A DNA stretch of 64,000 nt from Amylostereum areolatum (lineage: Eukaryota > Basidiomycota > Agaricomycetes > Russulales > Stereaceae). The stretch lies in contig SAXG01000049.1 in NCBI GenBank assembly GCA_012932865.1, forward strand, positions 186,001 to 250,000. The letters are read 5' to 3'. The position numbers and the translations under genes are program-made. Under the pieces are notes generated by a model. The model ran no database searches, was not told where the DNA came from, and worked only from the letters and a program-made list of their open reading frames with translations. This document shows, piece after piece, positions 1 through 11,318 of the stretch; within the stretch, counting starts at the first letter, position 1, and each line of letters opens with the position of its first letter.

Positions 1-864
1 GCCTGAAGAACGAAGTCTGACGCTGCAAGAACCGAGCCCAGAATTCAGCCAGATCGATTTCTCCAGCAATCGACGGTTCTCGTTATCCTGTGAGATGACC
101 ATGTTCAGTCGGGTACGCATCGCTGTCCGCCTCAGTATTTGTTGTCAACTCACTCCCCCGGTACTCGCGTTATAAACGCAGATTACACCATACAGATGGC
201 CGGGTCGTGCTAGCGGTGTATCTGTGTGGGGCAACGTTATCACCGTGAACCTCAGGCTCATGGGCCAAAATCTCCGCGTCGGGCCCCTATGGTTTGTCTA
301 TCCCCTAGCTCGACTAGTAGTATCAGGGAACCTGACTTTTCCCTTTGCGTAGGCGTAAAGAATACGCCGCAAGCCTTACGACGGCTGGAAGATGCTGGTT
401 TCCATAATGCGATTGTTGTTCGTCCCTTAGTACACTGTGCAAATGACCGGACCGGTGCTTGAAGACTTCCCGTAAGTGACCGGCCTCTTCAGACCGGGAA
501 CGGCGTGAGTTGTATTGGAATCCTGTGAGGGAGATCCTAGGCGCTCTCACAACAAAGATGGGACCGACGGTATTATACCCCTCAGGCTGTAAAATCTCGG
601 ATCCGGCGGTAAACCTATGTGAATAGAACGGCGTCCTCCTTTGTCCTCCTTTTTTCTGGCGTTCTTCTCTGCACGGAAACCTCACGTATTGTTTGGAACA
701 GACTCAGTGGTAGGGATATCGCGGTCAGTGAGTGCAATAACGCCGGCTCACGGGAGTCGTGTACAATATTTTCTCACCATGCGGTACTTGAGGACATAGT
801 CTATCTGAAAGCCGCTAGATTGTTCCATGTCATTGTTTGTATCGTACACTAGGTAGGCGGCGAT
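1..864. other. No recognisable gene
   Basis: Only short open frames on both strands, none resembling a known protein and none joined by good splice sites. It lies downstream of the acyl-CoA synthetase stop codon. Part of it may be the 3' flank of that gene. I see no tRNA, repeat or transposon signal. Confidence 0.5.
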
Positions 865-3523
865 TTATTGAACCAACCCGACCCCACGCTTTGCTAGATC
901 ACGGCTCCACTCTCTTAATATGTGCTTCTGCACCTTCCCGCTGGCTGTTTTAGGAAGTTCGTAGGCCGTGTCATCTTTCCCGAGAAACCACACCCACGCG
1001 GGTGCGTTCTATAAATTTCTCGCCAGTCAACCAAGGGGGTCACGACCGCGCAGAAGATATTTCTTACCTGAGGATTCATGCTGTCCCAGACAACCTTCCG
1101 GACACGCTCACGTGTCATATCCTCCGAACCCGGACGTGGTATAACCCATGCGCCGACAACCTCACCGTACTTGACGTCGGGGACGCTGACTACGGCCGCT
1201 TCCAGAATCTCAGGGTGCGAGTGGAGAGCATTCTCAATCTGAACGGGGAAGAGGTTTTCGCCTCCACGGATGATAATATCCTGGGGTAACATTGATCAAG
1301 CGGGGTCTCTCGGGGGGCAAGCACTGAAAGATGAATACCTTGATACGGCCAACGACTGACGGAGAGCAGTGAGCAGATCAGTCTTCAGGCGGGAACGAAC
1401 ACGTACTGCTGAGGTATCCTTCTTCGTCCAAGACGCCTTCGTCGCCGGTGTGCATCCATATATTCCCGTCCTTGTCGCACTTCATGACCTTGTTGGTCTG
1501 CTCGTCATCGCCCCAATACCTGTATGTCATCAATAAATGCGCTTTGGGAGAGGCTACCCAGCCAACCCTTTCTGGACGAGGTATCCCGACACAAGGAGTT
1601 CTCCTGGGGTGCCAACGGGAACAATATCCCCATCCGGATTGACGATTTTTGCTTTGACATGTGGGCGCGCTTTGCCTACTGTCTCTACACGTTTGATTAT
1701 GGGATCAGCCGGAGTTGTCTGAAAAGACACCGGGCTATATTCTTGTCAGCGTCGCTATAACAGGTCTTGGAAACAATACGTATTACTTACCTAGTTTCGG
1801 CTATACCACCACAAAGGGCCAATCAATATACCGAAAGAGCCAGTGGGTAGGTCACGACTACGCACTCATCCCATATGCATTGGTGAGGTCCCGCAGGTTA
1901 AGCTTCTCGATGAGACGTTTCATGATCTCTATTGGGATAGAGGACCCCGCAGCGATACCAGTCCTGACAAGGTTTTTTCGCAATCAGACCAATAAGCACG
2001 CCTTTAAAATATGAGCATACCTTAGTTTGCTAAAGTCGAGTTTCTCACCGGCCTTTGCTCTCCTCTCCATCTCCGCGAAAATCCCAAGAAAATGCGTCGG
2101 AACCCCATGAAGTGCGGTGCACTTGAAGTCGACGACGGCGTTGACGATTGCCGAAGGATTAAATATCTCCGACGGATAGACTATACAAGCTCCTTGGGAC
2201 CATGCTGCAAGGTTACCAAGGACAAGGCGTGCTTGAGCCAGAAATAGATAAGTGCCCGTGAGCAAGTAGGAAGGTGAAGCACTCATCAAAACAATGGAAC
2301 AGCGGTGGAGTGTTACCTGGTAAACCGCAGAGGTAAGCTGGAAGAAAAGGGAGGAGATCGATGACGACTGACACACGACGTCTGCCTCGGTCAGTCGCAT
2401 AGCGTCGGCAATGGAAATCGCGTTGTTCAAAATATTATGATGAGTGAGCTGGTGAAGGCTTGAGCGAGGATGGGCTGAACACAAGCAGAAAGCATACCGA
2501 AACTGCCTTGGGGAGACCGGTTGTCCCACTAAATGACAGATATGAGCGCCAAGGGTAGAGATAAACAAGCAATCACGCCTACCTGGTGAACTGGAGATTG
2601 ATCACGTCGTCTTTGTTCAACGATCTCAATTTTTCCTGGACCTGGCGTTTCTCTGCAGAGTCTTCTCTCCAAATCATGACCTCTCGGAAGTCGGCCACCC
2701 ATTTCGTATCGTCCAGTATGTTTTCAAATTTCTTGAAGTCTCCAGTGTTGTCTATCACGAAGACGTGCTTCAAGTTTGGAAGTGCCTCCTCTTGTATACT
2801 CCCTGGCGTTGAATTACGCAGTGAAGGGAGCGCCTCGCCCATTAATGAGAGATACGACGACGAGCGAATCTGGGGGACAATGAAAAGATGGCTGACACCT
2901 GATAGGTGAAGGGTGTCTATCTTGAAATATTGAACAGTACCAAAGTTACTTAGCGAGGTGCATTGTGGCATAACGTCGAAGAGGCCCTACTCACCAACTC
3001 ATGAATACGGTACGCCGGATTTATGGTGACAAGAATGGAACCGATGCTTGCACACGCCCACTGGAGCATCGCATAAGCACTACATTGATTGTGGAAGTGG
3101 TTAGGAAGTCGGGTTACACCATGAAGTAGTACGCACCCACCTGTTGTTCCCCATGAGCACACCAACCCTGTCCCCTTTCTTTACACCCACAGATATTAGA
3201 CCACGAGCGAGAGACTGGATGTGTTTATCGAATTCGTCGTAGCTCCAAGCCAGATGACTTGTCACGTTCATGTTCTGCGAAGATGGGCCGGCGTGAGGTC
3301 TTGGTCGTTCCATAGGACACAGTAGTCCTGGTCTCGCTGCATGTCTTGCCACTATTGAAGAGAAATACTCTGGTAGAGTCCTGTTGTCTAGCGGGGGTTC
3401 CGTTGGGCCCGAAACTGCAGAGAGGCTGAGAGGGCGACTTGAGCGAGGCAGAAAATGTCGCTGGGAAGGGTGTATAAATTGAGATGATGGATAAATGCGA
3501 TACCGTGAAATAGATGCCAGCAT
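865..3523 (-). CDS. Acyl-CoA synthetase (AMP-forming), probably mitochondrial, ACSF2-like
   Basis: Activates a fatty or other carboxylic acid to its acyl-CoA through an acyl-adenylate. The ATG at 3523 opens a presequence rich in Arg, Ser and His with no acidic residues for about 38 residues (MLASISRYRIYPSSQF...), as expected for mitochondrial import. An upstream in-frame TTG is not used. Exons then give SAYAMLQWACASIG (near 3100), the P-loop SGTTGLPKAVS (about 2500-2580), VLGNLAAWSQG (2200s), RTGIAAGSSIPIEIMKRLIEKL (about 1900-1970), YWGDDEQTNKVM with WMHTGDEG (1450-1560), and the hinge IIIRGGENLFPVQIENAL (about 1220-1280). The last exon contains the C-terminal catalytic-lysine motif PKTASGKVQKHILREW and stops at 865-867. 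All ANL-superfamily landmarks are present, so the enzyme looks intact. There are about nine introns. Chain length of the substrate cannot be read from the sequence; medium-chain is a guess from similarity to ACSF2. Confidence 0.9.
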
Positions 3524-4155
3524 GTTACATGAGATGTGTATCGTTGACTGAGGGCGAAATCGCAGGTGTTTTATAGACAAGCACGAGGGCAAACGCGAGA
3601 GATTCTGGAAATGCGGGGTAACCGTGGTCCGTAAGAATACCCCACACGTCGCGGCGCGCCGGAGCGGATGATAGTTGCGCCGGCCGGTCGGTCACCGGTC
3701 ATTCTTGTTCAACGTACCAGTGAGCCTTACTCATACTGTCCCCCGACTGTCTCCCCTCTGAGGCTCTGTCACCTCCGCCTGGAGTCCTGGACTTCACTTA
3801 TCCAATCCAACGCCCTTCCTACTCTCATAGCTACCACTGACCAGCATTCCCGAACAATATCAAACGTTATTCGACAACTCTGTCTTGTACTTACCTCCTT
3901 GAGAATTATAGCGCTGCTGAAACGTTTCAAAGCCTTCAAGTGGCGCCGTGGCGAGATACAGCATTCCATAGGGTTTCTGTCGGCCATACAGTTTCTGATG
4001 GTGCCACTGTCATGGCTCTGTCTATTCAATGACACAGTACCGCCTCATTTCGTTCGCTTCTGGCTGCCGCCATAAGTGTCACGTATGCTCCTGACCCACA
4101 TGTCTTCTTAGCTGCCCTTTCGCCCTTCTTTTCCTGTCAGCCCGCTTGCGTGCCC
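3524..4155. other. Divergent intergenic region
   Basis: It separates the acyl-CoA synthetase (-) from the first multi-TM gene (+), so it should hold both promoters. No recognisable ORF; an open frame at 3668-4075 lacks similarity and codon character. I saw no convincing TATA box. Confidence 0.4.
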
Positions 4156-5546
4156 ATGGATTGTTCAAGCGATATCGAGCCACTGGACGACGCACTCGCC
4201 GCGATGGCCTCTCTGGTCCCGGGAATTATTGCTGAATCCGCTCTATTTGGTGTGCTCTATATTTGCTATCCCAGCGCGCCAGACCGACCGCTGAATGCCT
4301 GGGTGCAGGGATGTTTTCTCTCCTGGTCCTTTTTTCAACTTTCATTCTACTGTTGAGCTCACTCTCATGTTCTGAGTCCTTCATGTCACCCTAAAGTCTG
4401 ACTCCAAACCAGTCGTCGGGGAACTGGATTCCTCCCCAACCTTTCCATGCTCGCAGCCACAATGGTCATGTATCTTTCGGCGGCATCGCATTGGGCGTTG
4501 GATATCTACACTCTCATGAAGCAAATACAAGATCCTCGAGGGTTCAGACCCGTCTATTCGTGGTCCGTTGGAACGACCGTAGTGGTGTTTTTGAACGCAC
4601 GATTTCGCTTTTCCTGAGCATGAAAATTAACTCACGCTGTTGTGTGCAGTTCTGGTTCAGCGACTTCATTGTCATATGGCGCGCATGTATCTTATGGCAA
4701 TGGGATCGTCGTGTGGTAGCTATTTCCGCTGCTCTCCTTTTTGCTACGGTACGCGCGCCCACCTCCGAACCCCAAACACTCGTTCACATCTGCGTTAGTT
4801 AACTTTTGCATCCCTCAACGTCGCCTTTTCTCGGCCGCCCTCGAATAACCCCGCCTTTCAGGTCGATGTTTTCGGCATTGTGGGTCTCGCAATGTCCTTG
4901 ATGGCAAACTTGTGGGCGACATCCCTGATCGCTGTAAAGGCATGGTCTGTTCTGTCCTTTCTCTCTTTTGCATATCACCTGATTAACCGCGCCTTGCTGC
5001 TCAAGGCAGCACCGCAGGAGCATCAAGGCGCATCTTAACGATGGAAGTAGGAAGACGGCGGTACAAAGCATCATGGCGCTCCTCATCGAATCCGGAATAC
5101 TATATTGCATTGTATGGGTAAGTTATCACCTCCCCCAGATAAAAATTCACTGTTCACATGCGAGCTGTAGGCCATGTTCATCTTAAGCAAAATTGCCAAG
5201 CTAGGGAGGTTTCGTCACTCCCTTGCAAATGCTATACCCCAGCTGACGGTAGGTTGAATCTCATTTCGTTGAGGCCCATCATCCACCATGTCATTCCTAG
5301 GGAATCTATCCTACGGTTATCATCGTTCTTGTCTGCCTTCAGAAGACCCACTGCGATCGCCGTTTCACATACAATAGGGCGACCCAGTCCACGATGGTAG
5401 TGGCAAGACGAGGGACGATTAGTATTGCACACCGGACTACCGAGGCTCAGGGAGCGTCGGGTCTTTTGTTCGAGGTAAATGATGATGCTCGTTATATTCC
5501 CGACGACCAACAACAGAAACCATCGGTCATAGGTATCGCCGTTTGA
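4156..5546 (+). CDS. Multi-pass membrane protein of a fungal tandem family (copy 1, apparently intact)
   Basis: Function unknown. The spliced frame starts at ATG 4156 (MDCSSDIEPLDDALAAMASL) and joins hydrophobic blocks. These are VPGIIAESALFG, GMFSLLVLFSTFILL, TMVMYLSAASHWALDIYTL, FWFSDFIVIWRACILWQW, VGLAMSLMANLWATSLIAVKAW, SIMALLIESGILYCIVW and GIYPTVIIVLVCLQKTHCDR. The tail ends in PSVIGIAV with stop TGA at 5544-5546. That gives about seven membrane segments and roughly 300-330 residues, the layout of a large Agaricomycete family of seven-TM proteins with no assigned role. The intron before FWFSDF begins with GC rather than GT (4597-4649); frame continuity requires it. A diverged, broken second copy follows at 6191-7307 in the same direction, so this is a tandem duplication. 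Exon borders are inferred partly by comparing the two copies. Confidence 0.75.
4597..4649 (+). other. Probable GC-AG intron
   Basis: A 53-nt intron starting GCACGA and ending TGTGCAG, with a branch-like ATTAACTCAC upstream of the acceptor. It joins ...VVVFLN to FWFSDF... in phase 0. Reading through would hit a TGA within the intron. Confidence 0.55.
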
Positions 5547-6190
5547 TACGGTTCAATTGGTGCTATTTAATGTGCGGAACATCCCGACATCTCTGCTTGA
5601 AGCATTGTTTTGGCCGTCAGCGTTGTGTATCCGTTGCACATATATCATGGAACGTACTGAGCGCATCTCATTTACATGCAGCAGCAGCGGCACGAGTGTT
5701 TCAACCACCCTCGAGGCACTGATTTACGAGATGGACGTTCTATCCCGGCAACACCTGGTAATCCTTGGGCCAGTCTGAACTCTGAAACTTCCTTCCTTCA
5801 TTCCTTTGCGTCACGGCGGGCTGACCTGCACATACGTTCCAGAGCTACATATACTAATAGGTTTGGAGCGATCGACATCTCACTGTGCATTTTAAGGCTC
5901 AATATTATATTCAGCACTGAAGCGTCGATCAGACTGATCTGTCATTGGATGCACTGGATAAGGTTGGTGTTCTGTCACAAGTTGTGCGGTGCGTAAACTT
6001 ATGCTCCTTTCTTCAGCCTGGGGTTGGCAGACCTTGGATATCGTACCCTGTTGTTGTCAACGCGAGCTAATAAAATCACCACAAGTGGTTCTCCCATTTG
6101 TTTGCATATCAATGCAAATGTGCATATAACCTCCACGTCAGCACATGCCATTCCAGCACATTCTTCCCGTACCATCTCGCTTGCGAGTTA
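5547..6190. other. Spacer between the tandem membrane genes
   Basis: About 640 bases with only short frames of no recognisable content. It contains the 3' end of copy 1 and presumably the promoter of copy 2. No repeat at the duplication borders was obvious by eye. Confidence 0.4.
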
Positions 6191-7307
6191 ATGGACGGTT
6201 CAAATAAATTCGCGCCAGTCGTGGAGGCACTCTCCTTGATGGAGACTTTGGTCCCGGCGATCATCTTTGAATCTGTGCTATTCGGTATATCTTATTTCTT
6301 TCTCGTCGCGGAAACTAGGCTAACCTCAGGCTGATGCAGGAATATTCAGTCTCCTTGTAGCGTTTTCGACCTTCATCCTACTGTTGAGCTTTCTCTTCGA
6401 TGCTTCCCTTTACTCGAGCTGACCTAGATAGTCGCCGAGGCATCGGGTACCGGCCGAGGCTTTTAATGCTAGCAGCAACACTGGTCATGTATCTATCGGG
6501 TGCGGCGCACTGGGCCTTGGATATCTATACTCTCACAAAACAAATACGAGATCCCCTAGGATGGAATGACATTTCTGCTGATACCACGTACTCGTGGTCT
6601 CGTGATGTCCTTAGTGTCGAGTCTTTGGGCGACGTCTCTGATCGGGATAAAGGCATGGTCTGTTCGACCCTGTTCGACCTCGTCCTCGGATTATCGTACA
6701 GCCACTTACATCTTTCCCCGTTCCAGGGAGCATCGCAGGAGTATAAAAGATCATCTTAGCGATGGGAACGGGAAATCGGCTGTGTAAAGTATCATGGCGC
6801 TCCTTGTTGAGTCCGGATTCCTGTACATCATCATATGGGTATGTTTCATACAACGTCTCACCCGCAATCCCAGTATCAACAAATGTGAATCTTCAGGGTC
6901 TGTTCATCGCAAGCAACAACACAACCGCACTAGGAAAGTTTCATCACGTACTCGTTAATGCTGTACCTCAGCTAACGGTAAGTCTACTAAGGTCACTTCA
7001 CTCCGTGAACGTGCTATGCCTGACCTGTCTTCGTGCCATTCAGGGCATTTATCCAACCGTCATCATCGTGCTCGTCTGTCTTCATCAAACACATTGCGAC
7101 CGCAACTTCACTTACGACACGCCAGTCCATTCCGCATTTGTCGCCGCAAGGCGAGGAGAATATGACCTATCACATCGTACCGCTGGCACAGGGACTCAAG
7201 GAGCATCTGCTATTGTCCTGGAGGTAGGTGATGCTTATTTCAGTGGAGGTCATCAACAGCAGCGGAAAGACAGCGATTCCACGTCAGCCATAGGCATCGC
7301 CATATGA
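6191..7307 (+). pseudogene. Broken second copy of the multi-TM family
   Basis: It aligns block by block with copy 1. MDGSNKFAPVVEALSLMETL opens at ATG 6191, followed by VPAIIFESVLFG, GIFSLLVAFSTFILL, TLVMYLSGAAHWALDIYTL, GLVMSLVSSLWATSLIGIKAW, SIMALLVESGFLYIIIW and GIYPTVIIVLVCLHQTHCDR. The tail ends in SAIGIAI at 7307. Two lesions are visible. First, around 6594-6600 the sequence jumps from the TYSW codons straight to the codons for GLVMSL, skipping about 320 bases that in copy 1 encode the FWFSDFIVIWRACILW segment, and the join changes frame. Second, at 6785-6787 a TAA replaces the Gln codon that copy 1 has between V and SIMALL. Both argue for loss of function. An unusual splice pattern could bypass the deletion but not easily the stop. 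Coding similarity past the lesions is still high, so the decay is recent. Confidence 0.75.
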
Positions 7308-8498
7308 CATGCCTCCGGGGGCTGTACCGCAGTGTGCGTCGAATGAATAGTATAATGGACTCTTTGAATATGACAAGTTGGGTAGTCTCTCGTCATGATC
7401 ACGACCGTGTGATTGCTAGCTATATTTATTGCTCGGGTCGTGATGCATAACAATCTCAGCAGAACGCGCTCAGCGCTTATCGAAGTACTCACTCAGTTCA
7501 AGAACCTTTAACGTTTTAACGATGAGCTTGAGTACATGGCGAATGAACAACCAATTGACGCGATCACATGCCTGTCGCAAGTCGCGTCGTGCCGTACAGC
7601 GTGAAAGCTGTCTCACATGCACATCCAGTAACGATAATACTTGAACGCGTATGTCAGGCGTATGTAGATGCACGCAGATCCAGCCATCGAACCTCGAACA
7701 AGTTCATTTTAACTACATTACAACATGAACACTCCTAAACATACTAAAAAAGCTCCTCCCTCCCGTGTAGACACGAGCAAGATTATGTACAACGAGAACG
7801 GAAATGTGCGTTTGTTTGTATTCACGACCAACAAACTAGAGGGGGAAAAGGTAGGAATATGCTGAAAGGGAAACCGGAAGGAAATGGGTACATTTCGAGA
7901 CGGGGTGGGCGATGTGAGGTAGGATGTGTCGCGGCGTGTCATATGCATGAATGAACCGACGGACAGGGCATAGGAGACGGGGGACGGCCTAAGAACGGAT
8001 GTACATCTGCTGGATGATCGAAGGAGTGCGGAGGGCAGACGGCAAGGAGATTGAACCACGACGACGCGAAAGCCGACTTGAGATAGCGAGGGGTGCAACT
8101 GGAAAACAAGCGGCGACAGGACGGATGCGAGGACGACGAAGTTGAATGCACATAGCGAGAACATGCGCGAAGGATGAGAGGGGTGAACGAAGCCAAGTAG
8201 CAGAACATCAATGCGTGCAAATGCAAGGTATACAATGCGTGCGGGAGGTCCGTATGCGCCAGGTCTACATTCAATGCATAGTGGAGTACATGGGGTTGCG
8301 CTTGAAGAATGACTGGAAAGAGACAGGATGTGTGGGTGGGGGAATGGGCAGACGTTGAGACGATGAAAGTGGATAGGTGGAAACATTGTGCGTGTTGGGT
8401 AGCCGTGATATATGACCAATAAACAGATGCGGCAAAATGCGGATGGGCCGATGCAGATATGACAGTCGTTCTGGAGGGGCTGGTGCTCGAGAGCGAGA
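7308..8498. other. Pyrimidine-rich 3' region of the cyclin gene and intergenic DNA
   Basis: No supported gene. Read on the minus strand, 7718-8509 is open for 263 codons and 7939-8538 for 199 codons in another frame. Both translations are low-complexity (Ser, Pro, His, Leu) and start at or upstream of the cyclin stop codon. The openness follows from a T/C-rich strand with few stops. I read this as the long 3' UTR and flank of the cyclin mRNA. Confidence 0.5.
7784..7791 (-). promoter_or_regulatory. PUF-type element in the cyclin 3' region
   Basis: The minus strand reads TGTACATA, an exact match to the Puf3/Pumilio consensus UGUAHAUA, about 710 nt after the cyclin stop codon. A near match, TGTACATC, lies at 7998-8005. 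Whether the mRNA extends this far is unknown. Confidence 0.3.
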
Positions 8499-10484
8499 TC
8501 ATGCGCCATGAAGAGTCATGGTCAACTCTTCGTAGCATCCTTGATCAGGGTCCAAACCCGCCTCGACCGCGCGCTCACGAGCCACACGAATAAGGGCCTT
8601 GACGGAGGCAAGCTCAGCCTCCAAAGGAACTGGTATGTTTTCAGTCCAGCGGTTCAAAGCCCACCGCCGCGCGAAGACGCTGGCCTATAAATGATAGTAT
8701 GTCAGATCAAAAGCAAACGGTCCGAACCAGATATCACGAACCTTCATGTACTTTTTCGACGCGTACTTCTTGTAGAACGAAGGGTGGCGAATAGGCTTGA
8801 GGATGTAGTTGAGCATGAGGTTGGCGGTAGGGATGAGCGCGCTTTCCGGGTAGGAGGAGTAATGCGCCAAATTCGCCGTCTGAGGAAAGGAATGAGACAC
8901 GAAAAGACCGTAAGGAGAAGAAACATACCCAGTCCTCACGCCCAAGCATCAACCGCGCCAACCAAATCGAAGCGGCGGCGAGCAAGGAGGGTGGCGCGGC
9001 GATGAGCCGCCACTCCACACACTCGATCTCCATGAGATATTTCGCAATCGTGCGCACCTGCACATTGTACTCGTCCGCCTTGCTGACTCGGCGCAAGAAG
9101 TGGATTGGGTTGGGGTAGCTCATGTTCCACTCCAGAGTCTTCAGAATGTAACGCTCCGCCTGAAGAATCTCAACCTCTGTGTAGCTGGCGTCCGCACAGT
9201 AGAGGAAGTTGGCCGCCGATGGCGCGACGATCTCCTCGACCTTGGCAGCGATGAACATGCAGGTGATGCCGACGAGTTGAAGCTTGGCCAGGGAAACCAC
9301 ACGGGCTGAAAGGAATCGGTCGATGATGTTGGTCGCCAGGAAAAGTGTCTCTGGGAGTAGGCGGAAGCGCATGTGAACCTGAATGAGCCAGTCCGTCAAG
9401 ATACCGCGCATTTTCCAGGCGAGGTCTTTCTGGTTCTCCATGTAGTTCGGGTTGGGCAGGGTGACTTGCTGTGAAAACCAATGAGCGGGGTGGACGAAGA
9501 TATAACGGATGAAAAAACTCACCTCCACTTCTTTGAGATACTCAAAAATCTCCCCGACGTACTCGCTAACCATCAAAGGATCGTCCGCATCTTCCTCGTC
9601 GAGGTCGACCCATTCTTGGCCTTCGGGGTCGGCCTCGGCTTCAACTTTGATGTCCTTGATATGTTTCTGCAACTCAACTTGCGCTTGCTGAACCTCGTCA
9701 ACTCCCTCCAACTTCCTCGCGCGGGGGTCAAACTCCTCCGGGGTTTCGGACGATGTCCGTCGCTTCTTGAGAACCCGGTGCGCCTCCGCCTCGTCCTCTT
9801 CCACCGCCTCATGCTTGACAGAGGGTCTACGTCCAATCAAGTTAGACTTGCGCGACTGCTGTGGGGAGACACGGCGGGCGGGAACAATCAGCGCAGGCGG
9901 GTCGATCAACATGGCATCGTCGACGGCCGCGGGAACATGCTGCGTCTTGACTTCTCCGGTCGAGCGGGTCGTGCGCTTTGTGGCGGCAGGGGCCGCAACG
10001 GAGCGTAGTGGGGCCCTGGTCGTCGCAGTCGCGGTGGTGGTCGTGGTCGTAGTGGCTCGGGTTTTAAGAACTACACCGTCGAACTTTTTGACGGGAGCGG
10101 TGGGGGCGTCGTCCTTGTCTTTCCCCTTGAGCTTGGACGCCTTGGGTTTGTTGACGACGACCTCTCCGAAAGCGGAGCGTTTGCGCTTTCCTGCAGCAGC
10201 ATCCTGCTCTGCCTGAACATCTTTGGCAGATAGAACCTTGGCACGTGTTGAAGTGGTCGCACGGGCAAGGGAAGGGGCGGCGGGGTTGGAGGCAGTGGCG
10301 CCGTTGGTAGAAGGGGGTTTAGTGCGGAGAGCTCTAGGGCGAGCATTGGCGTTTTCGTCCTTGTGGACAGCGATTCGAGCATGTGTAACACGCCTCGTCT
10401 GAGGGCCAAAAAGTCAGTGAATGGAGGTCAACGACAACCATCGACCCGCCGCGGAAAGATGCTCACAGGTATGTTAGAGGCCAT
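8499..10484 (-). CDS. G2/mitotic B-type cyclin
   Basis: Regulatory subunit of the mitotic cyclin-dependent kinase. Five exons give about 585 residues: MASNIP (start 10484), then roughly 9523-10398, 8929-9468, 8742-8879 and 8499-8684, ending MTLHGA-stop. The N-terminal 250 residues are basic and disordered. They carry two destruction-box-like stretches, RIAVHKDEN (near residue 14) and RSAFGEVVVN (near residue 78), plus a short Thr-rich run. The acidic linker DPLMVSEYVGEIFEYLKEVE leads into the cyclin box. The hallmark MRGILTDWLIQVHMRFRLL is present, followed by NIIDRFLS, LVGITCMFIAAKVEEI and the second fold with YNVQVRTIAKYLMEI. The C-terminal cyclin domain is complete. The gene is divergent from the ABC transporter across about 830 bases. 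A 12-base palindrome CGATATATATCG lies just upstream of the ATG. Confidence 0.95.
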
Positions 10485-11318
10485 TTCTCGATATATATCG
10501 GATACGGGGTAGAAGGAGAGAAAAGGACACGGCGGGAGGAAGGAAGGGAAGGGTGGTAGCAAGGACGAAGAGACGCTCAAGGTCATTCAAGTTGGTCTGT
10601 TGAATCCAGTCACGTGACCCAAATAGACCCAAACATCCCGACGCTTTCGCGTTCTCCCAACCCACGTGCTCTCGCGTTGACCGCGTCCTGATCGATTCTT
10701 CCGCCTCCCAAAGTTCATTGCAAGTTCATTGTCTCTGCATTCCTGGATTTTAGGATGTCCTTGCGACTTTTAAGGTCATCGTAAATAACGATGGCACATT
10801 GTCATCTGCCTGAAGGATCTTCCTCAGGGGCATAGCGGACTGAGCGATGGCACAAAGGGAATTCTGTTGGTCGCGCTGTTATCTTCGCCATCTTTGGGTG
10901 GCCGAGACACAGGGCCTCAATATTCAATATTTCTTTGGTGTACACATGCGCTTCGACAAAAACTAGGATGGATGCGAGACTTCTTCAGACGACCGATGCC
11001 TGCGTGAAGCTAAGCTTGAATGCACACCCTAACCTTAGACTGGGGTTCTGATAACGTCAAGTTTTGCATCGGACGGAAGGTTATATGTATCATGCTTACT
11101 GGACGACAAGCATCCCCTTCAATATCCATTGTGGCGACGGTCAGCCTACTTATCGGCAGTCGGTGCGCTCGAGCGAGGCCTGCTTGGGTACAGACATATA
11201 TAATGCAGCGCCGCCAACCATAAGGTGACTCTAGCGCCCACGGAATCACATGCGTTCTGCTTGTGCGTCCTCGCTCTCGCCGCATGAAGCAGCCCTTCAT
11301 TTGACCACCACTTCCTCG
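10485..11318. other. Divergent promoter region, cyclin / ABC transporter
   Basis: About 830 bases with no supported gene. Short frames here have no recognisable content. Regulation of both flanking genes presumably lies here. I could not pick out a specific factor site with confidence. Confidence 0.4.

Noticed and set aside
3521..3592. Alternative upstream start of the acyl-CoA synthetase at 3592
   Set aside because: The codon at 3590-3592 on the minus strand is TTG. The first ATG is at 3523 and begins a good mitochondrial presequence.
9481..10216. Plus-strand frames of 149-175 codons inside the cyclin gene
   Set aside because: They are antisense shadows of the cyclin's Ala/Thr/Lys-rich N-terminal exon, which has clear cyclin homology on the minus strand.
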